Source: Cycas panzhihuaensis
Taxonomy: Eukaryota > Cycadophyta
DNA length: 64,000 bases
Assembly (NCBI GenBank): GCA_023213395.1
Contig: CM041465.1
Span: 194,625,741-194,689,740 of the forward strand
Direction: 5' to 3'
In this document: positions 47,847 to 59,090 of the stretch, piece after piece
Numbering within the stretch: the first letter of the stretch is position 1
How the letters are laid out: every line of letters starts with the position of its first letter
Notes under the pieces: model-generated
What the model saw: only the letters and a program-made list of their open reading frames with translations
Told to the model about the DNA's origin: nothing
Databases searched by the model: none
Translations under genes and position numbers: made by a program

Positions 47847-47851
47847 TAGGG
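47847..47851. repeat. Target-site duplication of F, left copy (TAGGG)
   Basis: TAGGG adjoins the 5' LTR of F and is repeated at 54590-54594. Confidence 0.92.
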
Positions 47852-48905
47852 TGATCCAGGAGGATCTACCATATGTTTACAGGATGCAGAAAATGCTAGG
47901 CATTGGCATAACTAAAAGAGATATGGCCAAATGGTATCAAAATTCTATGAAATTTTGTGTAAAGAGAGAAGACACATCCCACTAGATGTGTACAAAAGGT
48001 GGGGTTTAGAAAATATCATTTGATTAGAGTTCAAGCCTTGTCTTTGCATAAACATTAATCCCACAACTAGCAGAAAATATAGAAAATATATATTATAATT
48101 ATATGAATAGAAATATCGCCCAATGACATCCAAATGAGCTAAACTTTTGAGAAAGTGGAGGAGACATGTGTTCCTATATGTGTACCAAATTTGAGCTAAA
48201 TTGGAATCCGTTACGGTCAGTTACAAGCCAAAACTTTTAAGAATTGCATGAAGGCCACTTGGACAGCAGAAAAACAACAAATACATATTATTATTAAATG
48301 AATAAAAATGCAGTCAAATGATATCCAAATGAGCTAAAAATTTGAGAAAGATGAGGGGACATGCGTTCCTATATGTGTAACAAATTTTAGCCAAATTGGA
48401 GTACGCTAAGATCTATTACAATCTACAACTTTTTAAGAATTGTATAAAGGCCACTTGGACAACATGCATTCTGGTGGTTAGTGGTTACACTTGCATGATT
48501 GCCACTTATTAAACATGCAATTCAGGTTTCTTTCTATAAATTGAGCCCTTCTACAGGTTGCAGAAGTGGTTCTTGGAGACTTGACTTAGGAATCAGCCTT
48601 GGAGAAGCATTTGGAGGGTTTGAGTCCCCCTTATGGTATAATTGTAACATTTACTCCTTGTAATTTTACCATTCTTTTGCTAGTTGATTTCTCCACCATT
48701 AAATGGAGATTTTCATGGTTTAATAAAAGTATTACTCCTCAGACTTTTTGGATCAATGTCAAGAATAATTGATTTGGTGTAGAATTTTCCTTTCATGGGC
48801 TCATTGTTGTTTTGATGTTATTGAGCTTTCTACACTAACTCCCAGGATTTCAAGGAGGAAAGGTTGATAATTGTTTTCTTCACCAACTAAGCTCTTTTGG
48901 GATCA
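47852..48905 (+). repeat. 5' LTR of F, 1054 bp
   Basis: Begins TGATCCAGGAGGATCTACC and ends TTTTGGGATCA. Contains three related units of about 190 bp (near 47930, 48118 and 48312), a TATA box (48535-48540) and a polyadenylation signal AATAAA (48722-48727). Confidence 0.95.
48535..48540 (+). promoter_or_regulatory. TATA box of the F LTR promoter
   Basis: TTTCTATAAATTGAGCCC is conserved in both LTRs (TATAAA at 48535-48540 and 54219-54224) and lies about 190 bp before an AATAAA signal. It is the likely core promoter of F. Confidence 0.65.
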
Positions 48906-48910
48906 TATTT

Positions 48911-48923
48911 TGGTATCAGAGCC
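48911..48923 (+). other. Primer-binding site of F
   Basis: TGGTATCAGAGCC five bases after the LTR: a perfect plant tRNA-Met site. Confidence 0.92.
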
Positions 48924-48948
48924 TATGATATTTGTTGTAGGGACTTGA

Positions 48949-51462
48949 ATGGTACAAACAAGGAAATGATACAAAGAGAAAGGTGAAGACTTTCTTGTGT
49001 TGCAATCACCAAGAAGACAAAGAAAGAATCCAAGCACCATGGCTGAAAAAGAAGATGGAGAAATTAGATTTGAAAAGCTTGAGAAGAACGTAGAAGCCTT
49101 GATTCAAATGATGACCCACCTTCTACCTCTGGTCAAAGGAAAAGGCAAAGAGAAGGAATTTGAAGGAGGATCCACATATGACCACGACCATGAAGAGGAA
49201 GAGGAGGAGACCTTAAAGCACTCTTTTGAAGAAAGCAAGGGTACTTCATCTCATCAACCCTTCAAGGTGGAGGCAAAGTTGGATATTCCAACTTATGATG
49301 GAGAGGTAATTACTGAAAAGTTGGACCATTGGTTGGATCAACTTGAAACCTACTTCACAATCTATGCTTATAGTAATGCTCAAAAGCTTTCATTTGCTAG
49401 GCTCAAGATGTGTAAACATGCATTGACATGGTGGAATGCATTTTTGAAGACTCATGATGTATCTTCTTTTTCATGGAGGGATTTTAAGAAAATAATAAAG
49501 AAGCAATTCTACCCCATAGGTCATGAGGAAGACCAATGGGTCACTTGGCAATATTTACGCCAAGGGAGAGGTGTAAGTGTCCAAGACTATACTTCTTTAT
49601 TTTTTAGGCATGGCATGCTACTTGGTATTAATATGGATGAATATGTCACTCTTATGAAATTCATTGGAGGATTACATGAATATATAAAAAAGGAACTAAG
49701 GCTTTTTAAGGTTCAATCCATTGGAGAAGCAAGTAGGATAGCTATGGCAATCGAAAGTAAAAGTAAGAAATCTACATTCATGTCTAAAGATTCTACTTTT
49801 ACTTCTAATAAGTATGAAAAGAATCCGAAATTACAATCATCAAAAAGGCAAGAAGGAAAGAAGAAAAGAACTAATTTTGTTAAAAGTTCTAACTATTGTG
49901 AGCATTGTGATATTAGTGGTCATATTATAGCAAAGTATTGGAAGTTGCATCCAGAACTAAAGCCGAAGCATATCAAGGATATGGAATTAAGAAAGAAGGA
50001 AAAAGGGAAAGCACTACTTTCTGAGGTGGAGATTCAAAGTGAAGGAGAAGAAGAGAAGGTCACTCTACTTACAAATTATGAAGATGATGCTACAAGGGAG
50101 GAACTATTTCACTTAAAGCTTCAAGTAGGAAATAGTATGATTGGTGCTATTATAGATCCGGGGAGCCAAAAGAATTTGATCTCAGAAAGTTTGGTAAAGA
50201 GCATTGGGTTGGTAACTACTCCTCACCCTCACCCATATCCTCTTGGTTGGATCCATAAAGATGTGGAAATGCAAATATCAAAGCAATGTACACTTAAATT
50301 TTCCATCATTAATGATTTTGTTGATGAAGTAATATGTGATGTGGTGCCACTAGATGTATGCCATGTTGTGCTTGGAAGTCCCTACTTGTGGGATCGAGAT
50401 GCACTCTTCTATCGAAGGGAGAGAAAGTATCGATTGATGAAGGATAACAAGGGCTTCATCATAAAGGCCACAAAGAAGCACTTGGATAAGATAGCATTAA
50501 TTTCAGCTACTCAAGTAAAAAGGATGATCAATGCATGTGGTAAATTCGTCATCTTAATGGTAAGGAGAAAAGAAGAGCCAAGAGATGAAGAAGGTCCTTC
50601 TACTCACACTCTTCTTATATCACCTAAACAAATGCAACAAATTGAGGAGTTAAAGACAAGGTATGATATTCTATTTCAACATGTTGATGGGCTTCCACCA
50701 AAGAGAAATATAGAGCATGAAATCACTCTTGTAGGAGATGCACCATTACCTAATGTTGCTTTGTATAGGCATTCCATTATAGAGAATAATGAGATAAAGA
50801 GGCAAGTTGAGGAGTTGCTTGATCAAGGGGTCATAAGACCTTCATGTTCACCTTGTGGGTCACCAATTGTCTTGGTGCCTAAGAAGGATGGAGGATGGAG
50901 AATGTGTATAGATTTTCGTGCTTTGAATAAAATTACAATTAAAAATCGCTACCCTTTGCCTCGTATAGATGATTTGCTTGATCAAATTCAGCATGCTTGT
51001 TATTTCACTAAATTGGATTTAAAAAGTGGTTATCACCAAGTTAGGGTCAAGGAGGAGGACACATGGAAGACGACCTTCAAAACAAAGTAAGGACTCTTTG
51101 AATGGATGGTTATGCCTTTCGGATTGTGTAATGCTCCTGCAACATTCATGAGGCTAATGAATGAAATGTTAAGACCTTACTTGGATAATTTTGTTGTTGT
51201 CTATCTTGATGACATTTTGATTTTCAGCAACACATGGGAGGAACATTTGCAGCACATAGAAGAAGTTTTAAAGACTATGGCTAAGCATCATTTGAAGCTT
51301 AATGTGAAGAAGTATGAATTTGGCAAGGAGAACTTGATCTTCTTAGGCTTTGTGATTGGAGGAGGAAAGTTGAGCATTGATCCACTCAAGACTCAAGCTA
51401 TCCTCAAATGGCCTAGGCCAACAAACATCACAGAGGTGAGAAGTTTTTTTGTCAATACTTGA
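48949..51462 (+). pseudogene. F gag, protease and reverse transcriptase (one stop, minor shifts)
   Basis: An open stretch of 697 codons at 48997-51090. The true start may be the ATG at 48949 (MVQTRK, then a frame slip) or the ATG at 49039 (MAEKEDGEIRFEKLEKNVEAL). Gag domain at about residues 105-240 (WWNAFLKTHDVSSFSWRDFK). Knuckle at residue 301 reads CEHCDISGHIIAKYW, with the last Cys now Tyr. Protease motif IIDPGSQKNLIS at residue 385 (DPG for DSG). Reverse transcriptase from about residue 590 (GVIRPSCSPCGSPIVLVPKK). The frame meets TAA at 51088, where Gln is expected, and continues with VMPFGLCNAPATF and VVYLDDILIFS (YLDD at 51202-51213) to a frameshift near 51450. Confidence 0.93.
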
Positions 51463-52230
51463 GAAAGTTTATTCTTCATTTCTCACAGGTTGCAGCACCT
51501 CTACATGGATTGACAAAATCTAGTAGAAAGTTTACTTGGGGTTCCAAGGAGGAAGAAGCCTTTCTTCTTTTAAAGAAGAAAATTTGTGAAGCACCGGTTT
51601 TGGCAATGCCAAATTTGGAAAGGCCTTTTCAAGTAGAAGCTGATGCAGGTGGAAATGCGATGGGAGCTGTCCTTATTCAAGATGGGAAGCCTATTGCGTA
51701 CCATTCAGAAGTCTTCACCCCTCAAGTGAAGAACTACCCAACATATGATCGAGAAATGTTCGCACTTCATCAAGCATACAAGCATTGGAGGTCATACTTG
51801 CTCAGAAAAGAGGTTGTAGTTCATACCGATCATAAGCCTCTTCAATTTTTACAAACTCAAAGTAAATTACAGCAAGTAAGACACATGAAGTGGATGAGTT
51901 ATTTACAATAATTCAATATTGTAATTAAGTACAAAAAGGGATCTAATAACAAAATTGCTGATATGTTATCTAGACCACCTTGTTCCACTTCTTCTTCTAC
52001 TTTTGTTTATAGTTCTCTTATGAGTTTGTAGGTGGAACCAATGCATCATGAAGAGTACAAAGACTTGTACCATGAAGATGAAGCTTTGAAGGAAGAATTA
52101 GAGAACCTAGCGAAAGGAAGACCTTCCCAGCTTGCTTGGAAGGATGGTCTACTTTTCAAAGGGAGTAGTTCTATGTTCCATCAAAAGGAGACAAGATCAA
52201 GTGGCTTAGAGAAGCCCATACTTCTAAAGT
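51456..52230 (+). pseudogene. F RNase H and integrase zinc-domain lead-in
   Basis: The frame at 51459-51911 gives FILHFSQVAAPLHGLTKSS and RNase H FQVEADAGGNAMGAVLIQDG. It continues TYDREMFALHQAYKHWRSYL and VVHTDHKPLQFLQTQ, with the Asp and Glu catalytic positions kept. A stop at 51909 (Gln expected) and another at 52029 interrupt. Between them GSNNKIADMLSRPP is the conserved end of gypsy RNase H. The 52032-52232 piece is the tether to integrase. Confidence 0.9.
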
Positions 52231-53470
52231 AGTTGGTCACTTTGGTATAGAGAAGACTTTAGCAAACTTGAGAAGATATGTTGTATGGCCAAAAATGTAA
52301 AATGATGTAAAAAAATATGTAAAAGGATGTGTAATGTGTAATACTTCTAAGCCTTCTTCTAGAAAATTAGGATTGCATACACCACTTCCTATTCCCACTA
52401 GGCCTTGGGAAAGTATCTCCATTGATTTTTTAGGGGGACTTCCCATGACTAGGAAGGGACATAATTATCTTTTTGTTGTTGTAGATAGGTTTAGTAAAAT
52501 GATATGTCTAATACCTTGTAAGAAGACAATCACAGGTACAGGAGCAGGTGAGTTATTCTGCGGGCATGTATGGAAGAATTTTGGCCTGCCTTCTTCCATC
52601 ATTTCAGATCGGGACACTCGATTCCTTTCATCATTTTGGAAGTCACTATGGGAGATGATGGATACCAAATTGAAGAGGAGTACAAGTTTCCATCCTCAAA
52701 CAGATGGACAAACCGAAGTAGTGAACAGAACTTTGGTACATCTATTGAGGGGATACAATTCCAAGCATCCAAAGACTTGGGATGAATCATTGGCTTTTCT
52801 ACAATTTACTTTTAATAGAGTAATACATGCATCACACTCTAAAGCACCTTTTGAAGTTTGTTTGGGATACTTAGCTCAAAGTCCATTTGACTTAGAGTTT
52901 TCCATGCAAGCTAAGGAAGGATCCGTCAAAGAGAAGGAGGAGCATGACAAGGCTTTAAGATACTTGGAGAAGATCCAGAGAGTCCACAAAGAAGTACATG
53001 ATCAACTTCTAAGGACTCAACAAAAGTACAAGGAAAGACATGACAAGCATAGGCAAGAGTGTACTTTCCAAGAAGGAGATTTAGTATGGTTATACTTGAG
53101 CAAGGAGAGGTTAAAAGGAGAAGGTAAGAAACTCAAACCTATAAGGTATGGACCATTCAAGATTTTGAGAAAAGTAGGTGGAAATGCATTCCAACTTGAT
53201 CTTCCACCTTATATGCAAATATATTCAGTAGTAAATGCTAAATACTTAAAACTCTTTGAGCCCTCCATGCTAGATGAGGAACATGACCAGTTCACTTTAC
53301 CTTCAGTTGATGATTTGTATTTAGAAAGTGAGGAGCCTCTCAAGGAAGATTGTATCTTGGAGAGAAAATCTACCAAAACAAGACATAAGACACATGAATC
53401 TTTCAGGATTGGAGTAGTAGGGAAATTACCTAGTAAGGCCAAGTGGTTTAGTAGGAAACAAGGAGAATAA
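52230..53470 (+). pseudogene. F integrase with DD35E intact and chromodomain-like tail
   Basis: The HHCC zinc region reads VGHFGIEKTLANLRR near 52234 and GCVMCNTSKPS near 52327, with a stop at 52297 between them. The open frame 52334-53470 (378 codons) holds the core with Asp at 52424 (SIDFLGGLP), Asp at 52607 (ISDRDTRF) and Glu at 52715 (DGQTEVVNR). The last two are 35 residues apart, as required. A GPF/Y module (YGPFKILRKVGGNAFQLDLP) follows near 53143. The last 60 residues (ILERKSTKTRHK to KAKWF) match the layout of a degenerate chromodomain, used by chromoviruses to target chromatin. The domain itself appears undamaged. Confidence 0.92.
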
Positions 53471-53520
53471 CACTTCCCCCATCTCCAATTCTAAGCCAAA
53501 CAGGAGTTGGCTATTTTCCA

Positions 53521-53534
53521 AGGAAGGGGGAGCC
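53521..53534 (+). other. Polypurine tract of F
   Basis: AAGGAAGGGGGAGC two bases before the 3' LTR. It primes plus-strand DNA synthesis. Confidence 0.85.
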
Positions 53535-53536
53535 GT

Positions 53537-54589
53537 GATCCAGGAGGATCTACCATATGTTTACAGGATGCAGAAAATTCTAGGCATTGGAATAACTAAA
53601 AGAGATATAGCCAAATGGTATCAAAATTCTATGAAATTTTGTGTAAAGGGAGAAGACACATCCCACTAGATGTGTACAAAAGGTGGGGTTCAGAAAATAT
53701 CATTTGATTAGAGTTCAAGCATTGTCTTTGCATAAAAATTAATCCCACAACTAGCAGAAAATACAGAAAATATATATTATAATTATATAAATAGAAATAT
53801 GGCCAAATGACATCCAAATGAGCTAAAATTTTGAAAAAGTGGAGGAGACATGCGTTCCTATATGTTTACCAAATTTGAGCTAAATTGGAGTCCGTTAAGG
53901 TCAATTATAAGCAGCAACTTTTAAGAATTGCATGAAGGCCACTTGGACAGCAGAAAAATAGTAAATACATATTATTATTAAATGAATAAAAATGTAGACA
54001 AATGACATCCAAATGAGCTAACAATTTGAGGAAGATGAGGGAATATGCGTTCCTATACGTGTACCAAATTTGATCCAAATTAGAGTACGTTAAGATCTGT
54101 TACAAGCTGAAACTTTTTAAGAATTGTATAAAGGCCACTTGGACAACATGTATTCTGGTGGTTAGTGGTTACACTGGCATGATTGCCACTTGTTAACCAT
54201 GCAATTTAGGTTTCTTTCTATAAATTGAGCCCTTATACAGGTTGGAGAAGTGGTTCTTGGAGACTTGACTTGGGAAGCATCCTTGGAGAAGCATTTGGAG
54301 GGTTTGAGTCCCCCTTATGGTATAATTGTAACATTTACTCCTTGTAATTTTACCATTCTTTTGCTAGTTGATTTCTCCACTATTAAATGGAGATTTTCAT
54401 GGTTTAATAAAAGTATTACTCCTCATACTTTTTGGATCAATGTCAAGAATAATTGATTTGGTGCAGAATTTTCCTTTCATGGGCTCATTGTTGTTTTGAT
54501 GTTATTGAGCTTTCTACACTAACTCCCAGGATCTCAAGGAGGAAAGGTTGATAATTGTTTTCTTCACCAACTAAGATCTTTTGGGATCA
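53537..54589 (+). repeat. 3' LTR of F, 1053 bp
   Basis: Begins TGATCCAGGAGGATC and ends TTTTGGGATCA. Carries the same three internal units and TATA box as the left LTR. Confidence 0.95.
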
Positions 54590-54594
54590 TAGGG
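54590..54594. repeat. Target-site duplication of F, right copy (TAGGG)
   Basis: Pairs with 47847-47851. Confidence 0.92.
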
Positions 54595-57039
54595 TAACAA
54601 TTCTTTTAATAACATTCAAAGTATATAAATTTGAGGCCTCTTACCATAAAAATATCTTAATAACCATCTCCCTAAAATTATGAAATTGGCTTGGAGTAAA
54701 AACACCCTCAAATATAAAACTTTCTATTCTTAGTAAAATCTTAATTATTAATTTAAAAAAGATTTTCTTTTTTCAAATTAAGGAATTATTAAATGAGTTG
54801 GGTATATTTTAATACTTTTAAAAAATTATTCTTTGATTGGGCTATAATCAAGTTATAGTATATGAAAAAAAAAAAATTGAGATATAATTTAATATACACA
54901 ATGATTATTAAGAATATAGGATAGTGTTATTCAAATCAATAAAATTTCAAAGAAGATTTATAGAAAGAGTCTAATGAGCAATATATAAGGGAATATTATT
55001 TCAATATTAGTTTTATAATTATTAATGTAATGTTTAATTAGTGGTCTAGTGATGATTGGCCAATATGAAAGGTTCTCACACACATGATATGATAGATTGA
55101 TGTAATGATAAAATATGATTAGATGATGATGTAGTGATATATCTATATAAGAACAATTTATATTGAAAGAAAAATTAGATTATTTAGTTCTCCTTATGAG
55201 GCTAAATAACTTACAATGATGATATTGATTATTCTTTCTTAACATGAGATCTTATATACATTTGGAAGTGGTTTTTCCTATTCTATTTTAACACATGTTA
55301 TCATATATAATATTTCCATGATTGACTCTTTGTCCTTATTCATTTATTATGTTCATTATATGATTAATTAATCATGTGATTATATTTCATCTTACTTGAT
55401 TACACACTTCTACAGAAGTTATTTTAGAAAATTTAGCATAGTATTAAAGTTAAGATTCTGAATGAGGTGAAAATATTGATAAGATGACATATTAGAGTTG
55501 TAAAGGAGAAGTAGAAAGTAGATTAATAGATTAAGATATTGAAGACCATACACACATGGTGATAATCTTTGGCATCTAAGGATAATCCATCTATGTGTTG
55601 TGAGAGACAATATGTACTAGTATGAGCCAATGACAAGTTAGTATAAGCTAATATCATGAGGTAATATTTGATGAGCCAAAAACTAGGATATGCTAACGAT
55701 ATATGATTGTAATACTGGGCCATGATAAAGTGATGATAGAGAGTTGTATATAAAGATTGAAGAGACTTGTATGATTGATAAGTAATGTTATTTATTTGAT
55801 TATTATTGTTATTTATTATAAGCATACAGAGCTCCTATACTAATCCATGCAGATATTTAAAGTTCATCCACAAGATAAGATTTCCCAAGTAGTATTGATC
55901 ACCCTGTGAAAGTGAGATGAAGAGCTAATACTCTATCAATATGAATATAATGTAGGCAATGAGCTTGTATTAGGATTTATTAATATGTGGAAATATGAAT
56001 AGAAGCTAGTTTCAAGGTTATTTCTTACTATGATTTGCCATTTAAGGTATGATTTATGATTTTGAATTATATAATTGTGATGATATCATGAAAGAATAAG
56101 CAATGAAGATGAGAATTTACTCCATGATTTAGTGAAAAGTAAGAGATATATGTATAACAAAAGTTATGAAGTATGAAATAAGTTATTAGGCAATTTATAT
56201 AGTTTCCATTTAAGATGTTATATAAGCTCATGATGATATGCATAAAAAAGTTAGAAAGGTTATTAGGGTTTATGCTCGATATGACAGGTATGGGCAAGAG
56301 ACATGATAAGTTTAAAGTAAGTACATGGTTATTTAAGATTTCAAATTCACTATGAAGTGTGTCATATTATTGACTAATAGCCTATTTATGATGAGATTAG
56401 CTTTGTGTGAAAATTATTAAGCATTTGCATTTGAGAAATATACTATCTTAGTGATCTACATCTTAAAAGTGGATTGTCTAACTTGGTTAAAAGAGGAAAA
56501 GTAGTTTGTTACATGATATGGGTTAGATTTACACGAGAAATAGTAATAGATCTAAGTTTTAAAGTTGATTTTCCATGAAATATTGGAAAGATTTATCATG
56601 TAAGATCATTTTATGCTATTTTTGATGAACCTATTAGAAGTTTTTAAATTTGGAGAATTTATTTTCATTTTTTGTGAGCACAACACCATTTGTAGGTGAA
56701 AATTTTAAAGAGTGGGTAACTTACAAATATAATGCTTTAAGGTTTGTTGAATGGATAGATGGTTGGGATACATGTAAGATTTGCCATTGATTATAAGTAT
56801 CCCATACATGAAGAACTAAAGAAAATAATAAAGAACACTACCATGGATCACTAATATTTTGCAAGCCCATAGATGAAGGTGTAGAGTTGATAATCCTCTA
56901 TTAATGCTATATGTGTAAAGGGAATGGAACATTGAGTACCACCATTGAATAAATAATAAAATGAAGAAATCATACAAACTCATACTAAAGCCCATGGTTG
57001 ATGGTGTAATTAAGGAGAAATGCCAGAGAATAATAATTG

Positions 57040-57143
57040 ACAAGTAGATGCCACCCTAATAGATTTATAAAGAAGCTACCCTACTTGGTAATTGGCAAGA
57101 ATATGTCACCTTGGTAGATTAATGCAGAAGTCATCCTACTTGG
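57040..57143. repeat. Tandem duplication, period about 55 bp
   Basis: Two diverged copies of a unit like GATGCCACCCTAATAGATTT followed by an A-rich stretch, AGAAGCTACC and CTACTTGG. The second copy has GTCACCTTGGTAGATTAATG, AGAAGTCATCC and TACTTGG. Confidence 0.75.
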
Positions 57144-58679
57144 ATTAGCTACTATAGATCACCGACATGTTAAAAAGATAGTGAAAAACTTATATATAGT
57201 GGTCTTAGTAAGATGATGGTGTAACAAAACCTCAATAATGATGATGAATTTTTAGTATAATCATTATTTTTTCACCAAGTTTCATATTAGCCCCCTGCAT
57301 TAAGTGAGTTGGTCACATGGAGTATGATTGTGACTACATATTAAATTTGAAAGGTGGGTATCACATATTAAAACTTGTTTTTAGTTTTTTATGACATGAT
57401 GACAAGTTTTTTAGTATATATATTTTTGTATGGAGTTAGTTACATTGGAAACAGAACTTAGAGATGAATGCAATGACTAGTTATAAGGTAGGTTTTGGAG
57501 GTTGTATTATGGAGATTTTAATTAATAAAGTTGAGTACATAGTTTTTGGCATGATGAAAAGTAAGTTTTTTTGAGTAGTTTGAGATATGATTTGGTATTT
57601 TTTACTAATTTTAGAGGTTCCTAAGCATATGTAAATTAAGTACTTTATGATAAATTTGGATATAAGTTTGATAAAAAAATGATAAAAATAAGACATTAAA
57701 GCTTATTTATGATATATTTATAGCTTAAAATTTTAAAATAAAACACATATAAGAACCTTTAATGGTGTACATAAACAAATATATGTTGGACATAAGAATA
57801 TATTTTCTCTTGTGCATTTGATGTAGTAAACTAACTAACACTAATAAACTGAAAGGACACAAAAGAAATTTAATAAAATTACCTTGTATAATATATGATT
57901 TGGTTTGATGAAGAACATATCACTTGATTATTTAAGTGATTGCATAAATGATAGAGGAAGGACACCACTTATTGATTGAGAGTTTTATTAAGTTATTTGG
58001 TATTGATGAGAGTTTGAGAAAGTTGTATAAGTTATCCACTTGATATGAGGCATGGAAAAGTTTCATAAGATTGTTTAATTAAAAGAAATTAGTAATAATG
58101 GTTGTCGATTGTCCATGAAGCCAGGTTCAATTGTTAAGAAGTCTAGTTGATATGTGTTTTCACTTAGAAATTTGATCACCATGTATGAAAAGAGCTGTAA
58201 AAACACATGATACATGTTACCTTATTACAACAAATTTGACAAGTTAGGCAGTATATGAAAGATGCATGATTGAGGGTGGAACATAAGCAATAAACTTAGC
58301 AACATAAGCCTAGGACATAGATGGAAAATGTGTAGAGTGAAAGTGAATCTAAGCCTTATTCAAGGTGCTCGTGCACCTCTTAGATGTGGATATGAGTTGT
58401 ATTACACTTTTAAACAATGTAAAAAATATTTAGACTAGGGCAATAAGAGTATTCATGTATGCATGTAAATGGTTTGGGTTTTTGGTAGTGGGGGCCTATA
58501 ACATGCTACAAAAAGAAACACATACCTCTATGCATCTATATGTATTTTCTATTTAATAAATATAAAGAGCTACATTAGCCAGAAATGTAATATTACCCCA
58601 CGGGTTTGAAGACTCACAACAATGTAGTCCCTTCCTTCACTCAGGCTTTTGATAAAAAAGAAACTATATAGGGACTATT

Positions 58680-58915
58680 ATAGAAGGGAGAAAAAAAAAG
58701 AGAATTTCCCTTTTTTTAGGGGGGATTTTTATTTTTCCTTTTTCTATTTTATTATTATTATTATTATATGAAAGAGAAAAAGGGAACAAATAATATACCT
58801 AAAGAAAAAGATATACTTTCTCTTATTTTTTTCTTCTTTTCTCTTTTATTTCCTTCTTTTTTGTTTTGAAAAGAAAGAATTAAATTAAGAGAAGGGAAGG
58901 GGAGTGTACCTAAAA
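58680..58915. repeat. Purine/pyrimidine-skewed low-complexity tract
   Basis: Alternating blocks of GAGAAAAAAAA, CCCTTTTTTT, a (TTA)n run at about 58749-58767, AGAGAAAAAGGG and a long CTTTTCTCTT stretch. The A/G and C/T blocks are partly complementary and could fold back. Confidence 0.8.
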
Positions 58916-59049
58916 TGGCAAGTGCATTCCTTTAATGCCACTCTCTCTTGATGCAAGGTAGTTGGATTCTCTTACGATATGACTGGAATAGAAAATATAC
59001 AAATTCTAACAAAAATCCAACATTATTTCTACTTACCAAATTGGCTTAT

Positions 59050-59090
59050 GAAAAATAAATAAATAAATAAATATATATATATAAATATAC
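59050..59090. repeat. (AAAT)n and (TA)n simple repeats
   Basis: AAATAAATAAATAAATAAAT followed by a TA tract. Confidence 0.9.

Larger units (their letters stand above)
45973..47851 (-). mobile_element. E: 5' part of a Ty3/gypsy element, oldest layer of the nest
   Basis: Minus strand: primer-binding site (47830-47842), gag and protease, ending where the D LTR begins. The 5' LTR was to the right. F inserted at its inner edge, so the LTR now resumes at 54595. No reverse transcriptase is present in the window. Confidence 0.8.
47852..54589 (+). mobile_element. F: complete Ty3/gypsy element, 6.7 kb
   Basis: LTRs of 1054 and 1053 bp flank a gag-pol with gypsy order (gag, protease, reverse transcriptase, RNase H, integrase), closed by the duplication TAGGG. 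A chromodomain-like tail after integrase suggests a chromovirus. The LTRs differ at about 11 positions in the first 280 bp, so this is not a very recent insertion but the youngest-looking gypsy here. The whole element needs few changes from an open frame. It sits at the LTR/primer-binding-site junction of E. Confidence 0.96.

Noticed and set aside
48900-48990. F gag start at 48997
   Set aside because: Not kept as the certain start: the ATG at 48949 gives a gypsy-like MVQTRK before a slip, and the ATG at 49039 begins the conserved part, so the true start is left open.
55523-55825. Minus-strand frame of 100 codons
   Set aside because: Composition is Tyr/Asn/Ile/Leu as expected of AT-rich DNA by chance; no motif.
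57481-57696. Minus-strand frame resembling a small membrane protein
   Set aside because: Ile/Lys/Tyr-rich from AT-rich DNA; no start context or neighbours to support a gene.
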